From: Nitrospira sp.
GTDB taxonomy: Bacteria; Nitrospirota; Nitrospiria; Nitrospirales; Nitrospiraceae
Assembly: GCA_024998705.1 (NCBI GenBank)
Contig: JACOEF010000367.1
Span: 1 to 13,729, forward strand
DNA: 13,729 nt
Reading direction: 5' to 3'
Within the stretch, counting starts at the first letter, position 1; every line of letters starts with the position of its first letter. The notes under the pieces are model-generated. The model was not told where the DNA came from. It did no database searches and saw only the letters and a program-made list of their open reading frames with translations. Below, piece by piece: positions 6,286 to 13,723 of the stretch. The translations under genes and the position numbers were made by a program.

Positions 6286-6983
6286 ATGCAAGATCCCAGC
6301 AACGTGTTAGTACGTGTGCAGAATCTGTCCAAAGCCTATCGCCGAGGCGAGACGCTGGTGTCGGCATTGCAGGATGTGACGCTCGACGTGCGCTCCGGGG
6401 AGTTTTGTGCGTTTGTGGGGCCAAGCGGATGCGGGAAGAGCACGTACTGAATCTGATCGGAGGCCTCGATCAGCCGACCTCAGGTACCATTACGATCGAG
6501 AACCGGCCGGTGACCCACGCAAGCGCCATGGAATGGACCCGGATACGACGGGAATTGATTGGGATTGTCTTCCAGGCGTTTCATTTGATCCCCGGCCTGA
6601 CGGTTGCGGAAAACGTGGCCTTGCCTTTGCTGCTGAGGGGGGAGCAGGGGGCCGCGGTGGCGGAACGGATCGAGGAGGTCTTGGACGCGGTGCGAATGGA
6701 CACTCGACGTTCACATCGGCCGAGTGAGTTGTCGGGAGGAGAGCAGCAACGTGTGGCCATTGCCCGGGCGATCGTGCATCGACCACGGCTAATTTTGGCA
6801 GATGAGCCGACCGGAAACCTCGATTCCAAACAAGGGGCGGACATCGTCCACTTGTTTCGGACGTTACCGCAACGGTTTGGTCACTCGGTGTTGCTGGTGA
6901 CGCACAGTGAGAGCGCGGCTGACGCAGCCGACTATGTGTGGCATATGCAGGATGGCCGGCTGGTGAATTGTGTCCGACACTAG
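6286..6983 (+). pseudogene. LolD/YbbA-type ABC ATPase with a frameshift after Walker A
   Basis: From ATG 6286 the frame reads a normal ABC N-terminus and a full Walker A (GPSGCGKST) but then hits a TGA at 6448-6450. The next frame takes up the protein at once ([13 protein letters not shown]) and runs to the TAG at 6981-6983. It carries the Q-loop (IVFQ), the signature ([14 protein letters not shown]), Walker B with D-loop ([12 protein letters not shown]) and the H-loop (LVTHSE). Inserting one base between 6444 and 6447 restores ...KSTLLNLIGG... and a 232-residue protein of normal LolD/YbbA size. All motifs besides the break are intact, so the lesion is recent, or is an error in the sequence. 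No slippery heptamer is seen to favour programmed frameshifting. No strong ribosome binding site precedes ATG 6286; GTG 6304 or later are other starts. A likely partner permease lies at 8533-11178. Confidence 0.85.
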
Positions 6984-7041
6984 GCCGAACGGTTGTGTAC
7001 TATGTCCGGTGAAGGCGGCTCTTCGCTCGGAGTAAGGCGTC

Positions 7042-7137
7042 ATGACTAACGCGTCGCGAATTTCAAAGAGAGCGGGGGAGGAACGCCAACGGGATTGTTC
7101 CACGTCCTGCCAGGAGAAAGGACTAGCATGGATTTGA
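7042..7137 (+). CDS. Possible 31-residue upstream ORF overlapping pyrD
   Basis: ATG 7042 has GGAG and TAAGG stretches before it, and the ORF runs to a TGA at 7135-7137, ten bases into pyrD in another frame. The product is basic and polar (MTNASRISKRAGEERQR...), with two cysteines. It could be a leader peptide that couples or tunes pyrD translation, or chance. No family is recognised. Confidence 0.2.
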   Translation: MTNASRISKRAGEERQRDCSTSCQEKGLAWI

Positions 7138-8054
7138 GTGTGACCATTGCGGGAGTGAAATTCCCGACCTGTTTCATGAATGCCTCCGGAGCGCTCTGTA
7201 TGACGCGGGAGGAACTCCTTGCGCTAGGACGTTCTCGAGCCGGAGCCATCGTCACCAAGTCGATGACCCTGGAGCCGAGGACCGGCAATCCTGAGCCGCG
7301 GTATTACGGGTTCTCCGGTGGGTCGATCAATTCCATGGGGCTCCCGAATCTCGGGTATCTCGCCTATGCGGAGATGATTCCCGAGCTCACCCGGTTCGGC
7401 AAACCCGTGATCGCCAGCATCGCCGGCCTCTGCGAGGATGATTTTCTCACTATGGCGCGTGTGATCAATCAGGCGAAACCAGATCTGATCGAGGTGAATC
7501 TTTCCTGTCCGAACATTCCCGGTAAACCTCAGATCGCCTACGATCCGGTGGATTCAGAACGGCTGCTCAAGCGGGTGCGGCCCCTCATCACCGTTCCAAT
7601 GGGCGTGAAGTTACCGCCCTATTTCGACCCGGCGCACCATGCGGTCATGGCCGAGGTGATCCGACGCTGCGGGGTGGATTACCTGAATTTGATCAATTCG
7701 GTCGGGAATGGTCTGGTCGTCGATCCAAAGCGTGAAACGCCGGTCATCAAGCCGAAGGGCGGGTTTGGAGGATTGGGCGGATCGCTGATCAAACCGGTTG
7801 CGCTGGCGAATGTGCGAGCCTTCTGGAAGTTGCTGGAAGGGCGCATTCCCATCATCGGGACCGGTGGGGTCGTGCAGGGGCTCGATGCGTTTGAGCATGT
7901 ACTGTGCGGGGCATCGGCGGTTCAGGTGGGGACGGTGCTGGTCGAAGAAGGTGTCGGGGGGTTTGAGCGATTGGAGTGTGAGCTGGCGACCGAGTTACGC
8001 ACGCGCGGCGCCACGTCGCTTGAGAGCCGTCGAGGAAAACTGAAAGAGCTGTAA
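7128..8054 (+). CDS. pyrD: Dihydroorotate dehydrogenase, class 1A (fumarate type)
   Basis: This flavoenzyme oxidises dihydroorotate to orotate, the fourth step of pyrimidine synthesis, in the cytosol. The 308-residue product closely follows Lactococcus lactis PyrDA: FMNASG at 17-21, lysine 44 (TKS), GSINSMGLPNLG at 65-76, NLSCPNIPGKPQ at 124-135, VKLPPYFD at 160-167, NSVGNGLVVDP at 190-200 and IIGTGG at 242-247. The catalytic base is Cys127, as in class 1 enzymes; class 2 enzymes use serine. The LSCPN-x-PGKPQ and SMGLPNLG segments and the lack of an NAD-class signature argue for class 1A, which passes electrons to fumarate in known cases. ATG 7128 is chosen because AGGAG (7112-7116) and AAGGA (7118-7122) precede it. 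An in-frame TTG at 7095 is less likely. A hairpin terminator follows at 8061-8092. Confidence 0.94.
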   Translation: MDLSVTIAGVKFPTCFMNASGALCMTREELLALGRSRAGAIVTKSMTLEPRTGNPEPRYYGFSGGSINSMGLPNLGYLAYAEMIPELTRFGKPVIASIAGLCEDDFLTMARVINQAKPDLIEVNLSCPNIPGKPQIAYDPVDSERLLKRVRPLITVPMGVKLPPYFDPAHHAVMAEVIRRCGVDYLNLINSVGNGLVVDPKRETPVIKPKGGFGGLGGSLIKPVALANVRAFWKLLEGRIPIIGTGGVVQGLDAFEHVLCGASAVQVGTVLVEEGVGGFERLECELATELRTRGATSLESRRGKLKEL

Positions 8055-8060
8055 TGAAAG

Positions 8061-8092
8061 GTGCGCCGGTTCCAGAGACGAAACCGGCGCAC
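8061..8092. terminator. Hairpin between convergent pyrD and luxR-type genes
   Basis: A perfect 11-bp stem, GTGCGCCGGTT (8061-8071) and AACCGGCGCAC (8082-8092), encloses a 10-base loop. It starts 6 bases after the pyrD stop and ends 7 bases before the stop of the facing regulator gene. T-runs on either side are weak (GTGTTTA on plus, CTTTC on minus), so it is a plausible but not textbook bidirectional terminator. Confidence 0.7.
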
Positions 8093-8099
8093 GGAGTGT

Positions 8100-8435
8100 T
8101 TATCGGAACGCGAAGTTCTTCGGGAGGAATCCCTGTTGCAACGCCTGCCGAAGCAGCTGCGCGACGTTGCGAACCTTCAATCGCCGCATCAAGTTAAAGC
8201 GATGTACCTCAACCGTCCGCACACTGATTGCCAGGCGACGGGCGATGTCTCGGTTGGTATTTCCTTGTGACACCAGTTTCAGAATTTCCTTCTGTCTGGG
8301 TGTCAGCGCCTCGGAGCGTGTCGTACGCGGGCGTGCCGGCTTCGCGACCTTACGCGGTTTTCTCTTTTTGGTCGATGAAGCGGATTTGCTGATCTTCGCG
8401 GGCTTTCTGGATTGAGGTCGTTTGCGTATTGCCAT
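8100..8435 (-). CDS. Small LuxR-type HTH regulator with a basic N-terminal tail
   Basis: A 111-residue protein with a LuxR/GerE helix-turn-helix at about residues 44-103. It begins LTPRQKEILKLVSQG; the recognition-helix region reads ISVRTVEVHRFNLMRRL. The N-terminal 40 residues are rich in Lys, Arg, Ala, Pro and Ser (KPAKISKSAS, KKRKPRKVAKPARPR), like histone H1 or AT-hook tails, and no receiver or ligand domain is present. The frame is open to an ATG at 8501. I chose ATG 8435 because the predicted promoter (8496-8468) would place the transcription start near 8460, inside the longer version. No strong ribosome binding site is seen. The gene faces pyrD and is divergent from the permease gene at 8533, which it might control. 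Confidence 0.85.
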   Translation of the reverse strand: MAIRKRPQSRKPAKISKSASSTKKRKPRKVAKPARPRTTRSEALTPRQKEILKLVSQGNTNRDIARRLAISVRTVEVHRFNLMRRLKVRNVAQLLRQALQQGFLPKNFAFR

Positions 8436-8467
8436 ATAGATGTATACCCCAAATTCTACTGAACGTA

Positions 8468-8496
8468 ATCCTAGCATATCTGGGCAAATCTGTAAA
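8468..8496 (-). promoter_or_regulatory. Predicted promoter of the LuxR-type gene
   Basis: On the minus strand a -35 box TTTACA (8496-8491) is separated by 17 bases from a -10 box TAGGAT (8473-8468). The spacing is ideal and both hexamers are near consensus. It lies in the 97-base gap between the divergent regulator and permease genes. Confidence 0.5.
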
Positions 8497-8532
8497 AACA
8501 ACTACTAGAGCGTACTTTCGGTAGGTCTGTCC

Positions 8533-11178
8533 ATGCCGTTGATTTTCGCTGGTGTATTTGGGGTCTGTGCCCGCCTTGGATGGACGCATTTGTCCACCCA
8601 TCCCGGTCGCATGCTCCTCACGGTGATCGGGGTCGGGTTAGGCGTTGCGGCGACCATCGCGGTCCAGACGGCTAATGTTAATGTCTTACGAACGTTCCAG
8701 GATTCGGTCTTATCGGTAGCCGGTCCGGTCACCCTGGAGATATCAGCCGGTGAGCTGGGGATGGACGAGCGACTGATTGCCGCCGTACGGGCTGTGGGTG
8801 GCGTGGATTCAGCAAGACCGGTGGTGGAAGTCGGCGCCCGTGTGGCCGGCCGCCCTCAGTCGTTTCTCATTCTTGGTCTGGACCTCCTGGACGAGTTGAA
8901 TGCGGCTCAGGGGCGCCTCCCTTCGACGGTGAAGGATCCAGGCCGGCCCGGTGACGACGACGGGATGGAGGGGTTTCTGGCTCAAAACGGGCTGATGATA
9001 GGGCAGGGATTAGCTCTGGAGCTAGGAGTCGGACCCAGGGACACCCTGAACCTGGATGTCGGTGGCCGCGAGGTGTCTGTCTTGATCACCTCGGTGATGG
9101 GCCGTCAGGCCAGCGGGATCTCGGCGTGGGACCGGCTGGCGGTGATGGATATCGCGGCCTTCCAGCGGACGTTCGGCCTGATCGGTCGGCTGGATCGGAT
9201 TGATCTGGTGACGGAGCCCTCTTTTTCGGTCGAGCAGGTGGCCGAGGCGATTACAACGATTCTCCCTCCTGCCGTCACGGTGCGCCGTCCGATCCAGCGT
9301 AGTCGGCAAGTCGAATCCATGGTCGGCGCGTTTCAATTAAACCTCTCCGTGCTGAGTATGGTGGGGCTGCTGGTCGGTATCTTCCTGATTTACAACACCG
9401 TGTCTTTCACCGTCGCGCAGCGCCGGCGGGAGGTAGGAATTCTGCGTGCGATCGGGATGTCGGAGCCGATGGTCGTCGGCCTCTTCCTCGCGGAGGCAGG
9501 CGTGGTGGGTGTGGTGGGAGGGGTCTTGGGGGGGAGTCTAGGGCTTGCCCTAGGGAATGTACTTGTTGGGTTGGTCGGTCGGACGATCCAGGACCTCTAT
9601 GTTTCGATGGCCGATGCGCCAACAACCTTCGGTTTTCCGCCGGGATCTGCCCGGCTGTTGATCGAAGCGATCGTGATCGGTGGCGGGGTGTCGATCCTGG
9701 GAGCGTTGGGGCCCAGCCTGGATGCCGGACGTACGTTAGTAGTGGCGGCTATTGCCCCCGGAGAATATGATGTTGCCCAGCGGGTTCGTGCTGCCTCGCT
9801 GGGGGTGCTGGGCGGAGGTTTGCTGCTCTTCTCGCTGGGCTGCGCGTTTGCCGGACCAGTCGGCTGGGTTCCTGTTTTCGGATATCTGGCGACGTTCTGT
9901 TTGCTCGCCGGCCTCTCTTGCCTGGTTCCGATCCTCATGCAGTGGGTCTGCCGCACCCGGGAGCTGGGCAGCACTTCCCGCGCGCCTTCGTTGGGTGGCG
10001 CCATTCGCCACATCGCGCGGGAGCATACGACGCGGGGAATAGGCCGGAATGCGGTGACTGTATCTGCCTTTCTCGTCGGAGTGGCGATCATGGTCGGGGT
10101 GATGCTGATGATCCGGAGTTTTCGCGACACGGTTGAGATATGGATCGACCAGACAGTCATGGCCGATTTCATCGTGGCACCGGCCGGGTGGCCGCATGTC
10201 GTTCGCGGGGGGGCGTCGAGCCAAGCCCTCCCTGGTGTCTGGCGCACCCGCTTGGCCGAGTCGGCGCATGTGGCGGCGGTCGATGCCTACCGTGATGTGC
10301 GTATCGAACTGGAGGGGCGGCCGATCGCGCTCGTATCCAGAGATCTGGCGCTCCATGCGGTACGAAGCCGGTACCTGTTTCTCGACGGTGACTCGGCGGC
10401 GATCCTGACTCGCGCAGCCGCTGGCGAAGGAGCCATCCTCTCGGAAGTGGTGGCCAATCACCTGCATGTGGCCAGGGGCAGTCAACTATCCATCCCGACG
10501 CCGGCGGGGGTGAAATCGTTGCCGGTTCTGGGGGTTTTTTACGACTATGCGACCGATGGAGGGAAGATCGTCATCGACCGGTCGCTGTATCAGCACTGGT
10601 GGAACGATGAGGGCGTGACGGTGTTTCCTGTGTATATCGATCCGGGAGTCGATCTGGACCAGGCCAGGGCGGCCTTGCTTCACACCTTGGCCGATGGTTC
10701 CCACGGGACTCTGGCGCCGACGGTCATCAGCAACGGAGAATTGCGCCGGGAGATTCTTCGAATCTTTGACCGGACCTTCACACTGACCTACGTGCTGGAG
10801 GCCATCGCAGTGATTATTGCCATGTTGGGGATTATCAACACCCTGGTGACGTCGGTGGTTGAGCGGCGTCGGGAGTTGGCCACGTTGCAGGCGCTTGGCA
10901 GCAGCCGAGGCCAGATTACGGCGTTGATTCTCTGGGAAGCCGGTTATCTGGGGTTGTTGGGAACGGCGATGGGACTTATCGGGGGACTGGCGCTTGCCTG
11001 GATCTTAATCCGGGTCATTAACCGCCAGTCATTCGGCTGGACGATCCAGGTCTCATGGCCGCTGGGCTTGATGGTTCAAGTTGCCGTTCTGGCCCTCGTC
11101 GCCTCGCTGCTCGCCGGATTCTGGCCGGCCCGCTGGGCCGCCAGGCAACCTCTGATTGAGGGGCTCCGTTACGAATGA
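8533..11178 (+). CDS. Ten-helix ABC permease with two FtsX domains (YbbP-like)
   Basis: An 881-residue inner-membrane permease of the type seen in E. coli YbbP. Helix 1 is at about 27-46, then a large periplasmic domain. The first FtsX domain has helices near 269-295, 315-347 and 375-397. A central pair lies near 422-443 and 447-471, then helix 6 near 507-527 and a second periplasmic domain. The second FtsX domain has helices near 752-776, 799-826 and 843-864. Both FtsX domains carry the basic coupling segment between their first two helices (RRREVGILRAIG and ERRRELATLQALG). The protein ends in GLRYE. Such permeases need a LolD/YbbA ATPase; the nearest is the frameshifted gene at 6286-6983, separated by pyrD and the regulator gene. 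The substrate is unknown, probably lipid or lipoprotein. ATG 8533 has a weak GGTAGG upstream. The 3' end overlaps bioB tail to tail. Confidence 0.92.
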   Translation: MPLIFAGVFGVCARLGWTHLSTHPGRMLLTVIGVGLGVAATIAVQTANVNVLRTFQDSVLSVAGPVTLEISAGELGMDERLIAAVRAVGGVDSARPVVEVGARVAGRPQSFLILGLDLLDELNAAQGRLPSTVKDPGRPGDDDGMEGFLAQNGLMIGQGLALELGVGPRDTLNLDVGGREVSVLITSVMGRQASGISAWDRLAVMDIAAFQRTFGLIGRLDRIDLVTEPSFSVEQVAEAITTILPPAVTVRRPIQRSRQVESMVGAFQLNLSVLSMVGLLVGIFLIYNTVSFTVAQRRREVGILRAIGMSEPMVVGLFLAEAGVVGVVGGVLGGSLGLALGNVLVGLVGRTIQDLYVSMADAPTTFGFPPGSARLLIEAIVIGGGVSILGALGPSLDAGRTLVVAAIAPGEYDVAQRVRAASLGVLGGGLLLFSLGCAFAGPVGWVPVFGYLATFCLLAGLSCLVPILMQWVCRTRELGSTSRAPSLGGAIRHIAREHTTRGIGRNAVTVSAFLVGVAIMVGVMLMIRSFRDTVEIWIDQTVMADFIVAPAGWPHVVRGGASSQALPGVWRTRLAESAHVAAVDAYRDVRIELEGRPIALVSRDLALHAVRSRYLFLDGDSAAILTRAAAGEGAILSEVVANHLHVARGSQLSIPTPAGVKSLPVLGVFYDYATDGGKIVIDRSLYQHWWNDEGVTVFPVYIDPGVDLDQARAALLHTLADGSHGTLAPTVISNGELRREILRIFDRTFTLTYVLEAIAVIIAMLGIINTLVTSVVERRRELATLQALGSSRGQITALILWEAGYLGLLGTAMGLIGGLALAWILIRVINRQSFGWTIQVSWPLGLMVQVAVLALVASLLAGFWPARWAARQPLIEGLRYE

Positions 11179-12203
11179 AGGCCGGCGACCGGCTCTGAGT
11201 CGGGAGTGGAGCCCTGTGTGGTCGGGACTGCGTCCACCTGGATATCAAATCCTAAGTCTTCGATCATTCGCCACACCTCTGCGGCCGGCTGACCCGGCGT
11301 GGTGAGGTAGCCGTTCACAAATACTGAATCCGCCGGATACAGCGCGAGCGGCTGCAAGCTGCGCAGATTGTGTTCACGGCCCCCGGCGATACGGAGCTCG
11401 GTTCTCGGGTGCAGGAACCGGAACAGGCACAAGGCCTTGAGGCACCGTTGCGGGGTAAGGGGCGCGCAATGTTCCATGGGTGTGCCGGATGCCGGGTGGA
11501 GCGTGTTGATGGGAATGGAGTCCGGTTTGACCTCACGGAGGGCCAATGCGAGATCGATCAGATCTTCATCGCTCTCTCCCATTCCGACGATGCAACCGGA
11601 GCAGATTTCAAGCCCGGCGGTCCTGGCATGCCGGATGGTGGCCAGCCGGTCCTGGAAGGTATGCGTCGTACAGATTTCGGGGTGATAAGCTTCGCTCGTG
11701 TTCAGGTTGTGATTGATCCGGTCCACCCCGGCGGATTTCAGGTCTTTCGCCTGGCGTTCGTTGAGGAGCCCCAGTGAGCAACAAATCTGAATCGGAACTT
11801 CCTGCTTAATGGAGCGTACGGCGGAGGCGATATCGGCAATGTCCCGATCCAGCGGGCTGCGTCCGCTGATGACGATGCAATAGCGCTGGGCCTTGGCCGC
11901 CGCCGCGCGGCGGGCGCCGGTTACCATCTGATCCTGAGAAAGTAGCCCATAGCGTTCGATCGGGGCTTTGGAGATCGCCGATTGCGAACAGTAGCCACAG
12001 TCCTCCTGGCAGGCGCCGCTCTTGGCGTTCAAGAGCATTTGCAGGCGAACCGTCTTGCCGAAATAGCGTTCCCGGACGGTGAAAGCCGCCTGTAACAGTT
12101 CCAGCAGCCGGGAGTCCGGGGTCTGCAATACGGCGAGGGATTCCTCGTGGGTGAGCAATTCGTCCCGCAAGGCCTTCTTGGCCAGGATAGTAAAGTCAGT
12201 CAT
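11169..12203 (-). CDS. bioB: Biotin synthase
   Basis: BioB is a radical SAM enzyme that inserts sulfur into dethiobiotin, the last step of biotin synthesis. The 344-residue product has the [4Fe-4S] motif Cys65-x3-Cys69-x2-Cys72 (CQEDCGYC). The expected ligands of the sulfur-donating [2Fe-2S] cluster are all present: Cys109, Cys141, Cys201 and Arg271, matching E. coli Cys97, Cys128, Cys188 and Arg260. HNLNTSE and SGCIVGMGE are further family segments. The start at 12203 is set by AGGAG 8 bases upstream; the same frame stays open to 12656, but that is the shadow of the upstream gene. No other biotin genes are in the window. The stop lies inside the end of the convergent permease gene. It follows the lapAB-type gene after 100 bases and could be read from it. 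Confidence 0.96.
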   Translation of the reverse strand: MTDFTILAKKALRDELLTHEESLAVLQTPDSRLLELLQAAFTVRERYFGKTVRLQMLLNAKSGACQEDCGYCSQSAISKAPIERYGLLSQDQMVTGARRAAAAKAQRYCIVISGRSPLDRDIADIASAVRSIKQEVPIQICCSLGLLNERQAKDLKSAGVDRINHNLNTSEAYHPEICTTHTFQDRLATIRHARTAGLEICSGCIVGMGESDEDLIDLALALREVKPDSIPINTLHPASGTPMEHCAPLTPQRCLKALCLFRFLHPRTELRIAGGREHNLRSLQPLALYPADSVFVNGYLTTPGQPAAEVWRMIEDLGFDIQVDAVPTTQGSTPDSEPVAGLHS

Positions 12204-12211
12204 GCACGCTA

Positions 12212-12216
12212 CTCCT
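12212..12216 (-). promoter_or_regulatory. Ribosome binding site that fixes the bioB start
   Basis: AGGAG on the minus strand lies 8 bases before ATG 12203. It decides for this start and against the longer open frame reaching 12656. Confidence 0.75.
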
Positions 12217-12240
12217 CGAAAAGACAGATCGAACCTTGAT

Positions 12241-12252
12241 TCCCGATCGGGA
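12241..12252. repeat. Perfect palindrome upstream of bioB
   Basis: TCCCGATCGGGA is a perfect 12-base palindrome 37 bases before the bioB start. It does not resemble the BirA operator. It might be an operator for another regulator or simply chance in GC-rich DNA. Confidence 0.3.
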
Positions 12253-12284
12253 GACCCGTGGGCAGAGGCCGTGTCTGTGAAATG

Positions 12285-12315
12285 AAAAAAGGGCGGGGAA
12301 ACCCTACACGGTTTC
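12285..12315 (-). terminator. Weak terminator-like element at the end of the lapAB-type gene
   Basis: On the minus strand GAAACC (12315-12310) and GGTTTC (12303-12298) can pair across a 6-base loop that holds the stop codon. A run of six T follows after 7 bases (12290-12285). The gap between stem and T-run makes it atypical, so read-through into bioB is likely. Confidence 0.3.
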
Positions 12316-13704
12316 AAATGGAGATGCAATGCCTTGATAGGGAACGGCCGGGATCCGTGTGGCCTGCCCATTTGGGTCGGTGTCGGGCTGGTTCGCGTCA
12401 CGCCAGGGGAGGGCGACGTAGGTATTCCATCGCCCGCATCGCCGGCAGCGGCCTGACCATTCGGCCAATTCATGGTGGCACTGGGTGCACTGGTAGGGCA
12501 CCACGACCCGTTTCTTGAACCCCAGGGCTTTCTTGAGTTCTCCCACGGCCTCGTCCATGTGCTGTTTACGCAGGTATAAGTTGGCCATGATCTTATGGTA
12601 GTCGACGAGTTGTTCCTGCGTTCCGTCGAGTGTTGCGAGCACGTCATAGGCTTCATCGACCATTTCGAGTCGATAGTAGAGTTTCCCGAGATAGAACTGG
12701 ATCATGGCATTGTGGGGGTCCTGTTGGAGCGCCTCCTGGTAGACGCGAATGATCTCATCCGGCTCTCCCAACTCTAGAAAGAGTTCCTCCAGTCGGTGCA
12801 GGATGATGATGCTGCGTGTCTTGGCATAGATCTTCTTGAGAATTTCGACCGCGTTCTTGGTTTTTCCTTCACGGACTAGAATCTCTCCGATGCCGATATA
12901 GGCCGGCAGGAACGTCCGATCTTTCTTGATTGCGCCTTGGAAGTAACGACGGGCTTTGTCTGGGTGCCCGCGCTCCAAGAGTTGCCGCCCGACTTCGTAC
13001 ATACAGCCGAGGAGCAGATTTGATTCGGCGCGCCGTTCGCTTTCGGGTAGCTTGGCTTTGACCAAGCGGTGTTGGATTTCGAGCGCATCGCTCCATTTCT
13101 CAAGCCGAATCTGTAAATCGCGTTTGCGGATCAAGGCCATCAGGTTATCCGGCTCAATACGGAGGATGTTCTGGAGCGTTTGCAGCGCGTCCTCGTATCG
13201 CCGGGCGCCCTCCAAATCTTTGGCCAATTCGAGCAGGACTTCCACATTGCGTTCTTCGATACGGTGGGCCTGCTGATGGAGGCGGATCGCTTCCGTGAAA
13301 TTGCTCTCCGACCGGTAGATGTTCCCGAGCCAGAGCAACGAATCCGTTCGATTCGGGTCGATGACCAGTGCCCGTTCGAAGAGGTTGACGGCATCGGCCG
13401 TCCGCTTGGACATAAAGGCGTGGGTTCCGTCCCGATGCAGGGCATCGACCTTCTCTTTGCGGCGTACAAGGCGATTGGTTCGCCAATTCATGAACACATG
13501 GGAGGTTTCTTTGACGGTGACGATGAGGGCCACCATTGTGGCGCCCAAGGCCATTGAGAACAGGACCAGTGATACGGGGCTCAGCTCGAACAGCGCGTCC
13601 GGGCTGGTTCGAATCGTGATGAAGCCTGGGTTGAGTTCGCGAAAATAGCTGTAGAGAAAGATGCCGACGCTGACGAGGAAGATGGTGGAGAGGAGCCGAA
13701 ACAT
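12304..13704 (-). CDS. LapA-LapB fusion: membrane-anchored TPR protein with zinc-ribbon end
   Basis: In E. coli LapB (YciM) is a membrane-anchored TPR protein that steers LpxC proteolysis and so LPS amount; LapA is its small membrane partner from the same operon. This 466-residue protein appears to join both. Residues 1-75 hold two membrane helices (about 3-20 and 42-65) with the LapA-type pattern between and after them (ELNPGFITI, SPVSLVLFSMALGA). TPR repeats follow at about 88-395, for example HAFMSKRTADAVNLFERALVIDP. The C-terminal rubredoxin-like knuckle has Cys406/Cys409 and Cys420/Cys423 (CTQC, CRRC), with tryptophans as in LapB. A disordered tail of about 35 residues ends it. The helices put the TPR part in the cytoplasm. 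Substrate and partners are inferred from E. coli. A small hairpin lies just before the start. Confidence 0.85.
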   Translation of the reverse strand: MFRLLSTIFLVSVGIFLYSYFRELNPGFITIRTSPDALFELSPVSLVLFSMALGATMVALIVTVKETSHVFMNWRTNRLVRRKEKVDALHRDGTHAFMSKRTADAVNLFERALVIDPNRTDSLLWLGNIYRSESNFTEAIRLHQQAHRIEERNVEVLLELAKDLEGARRYEDALQTLQNILRIEPDNLMALIRKRDLQIRLEKWSDALEIQHRLVKAKLPESERRAESNLLLGCMYEVGRQLLERGHPDKARRYFQGAIKKDRTFLPAYIGIGEILVREGKTKNAVEILKKIYAKTRSIIILHRLEELFLELGEPDEIIRVYQEALQQDPHNAMIQFYLGKLYYRLEMVDEAYDVLATLDGTQEQLVDYHKIMANLYLRKQHMDEAVGELKKALGFKKRVVVPYQCTQCHHELAEWSGRCRRCGRWNTYVALPWRDANQPDTDPNGQATRIPAVPYQGIASPFETV

Positions 13705-13709
13705 GCTAG

Positions 13710-13723
13710 ACCCGTTTCCGGGT
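13710..13723 (-). other. Small GAAA-tetraloop hairpin before the lapAB-type start
   Basis: On the minus strand ACCCG-GAAA-CGGGT forms a 5-bp stem with a GNRA tetraloop, 5 bases before ATG 13704. It covers the place where a Shine-Dalgarno sequence would be, and none is otherwise visible. It could temper translation or belong to the gene to the right of the window. Confidence 0.3.

Noticed and set aside
6436..6450. Programmed -1 frameshifting in the ATPase gene
   Set aside because: No X-XXY-YYZ slippery heptamer is present at the junction (AGCACGTACTGA), and no clear downstream stem was seen.
12204..12656. Upstream extension of bioB to a 495-codon frame
   Set aside because: It is the antisense-free frame shadow of the lapAB-type gene; the conserved BioB sequence begins at 12203, where a proper ribosome binding site is found.
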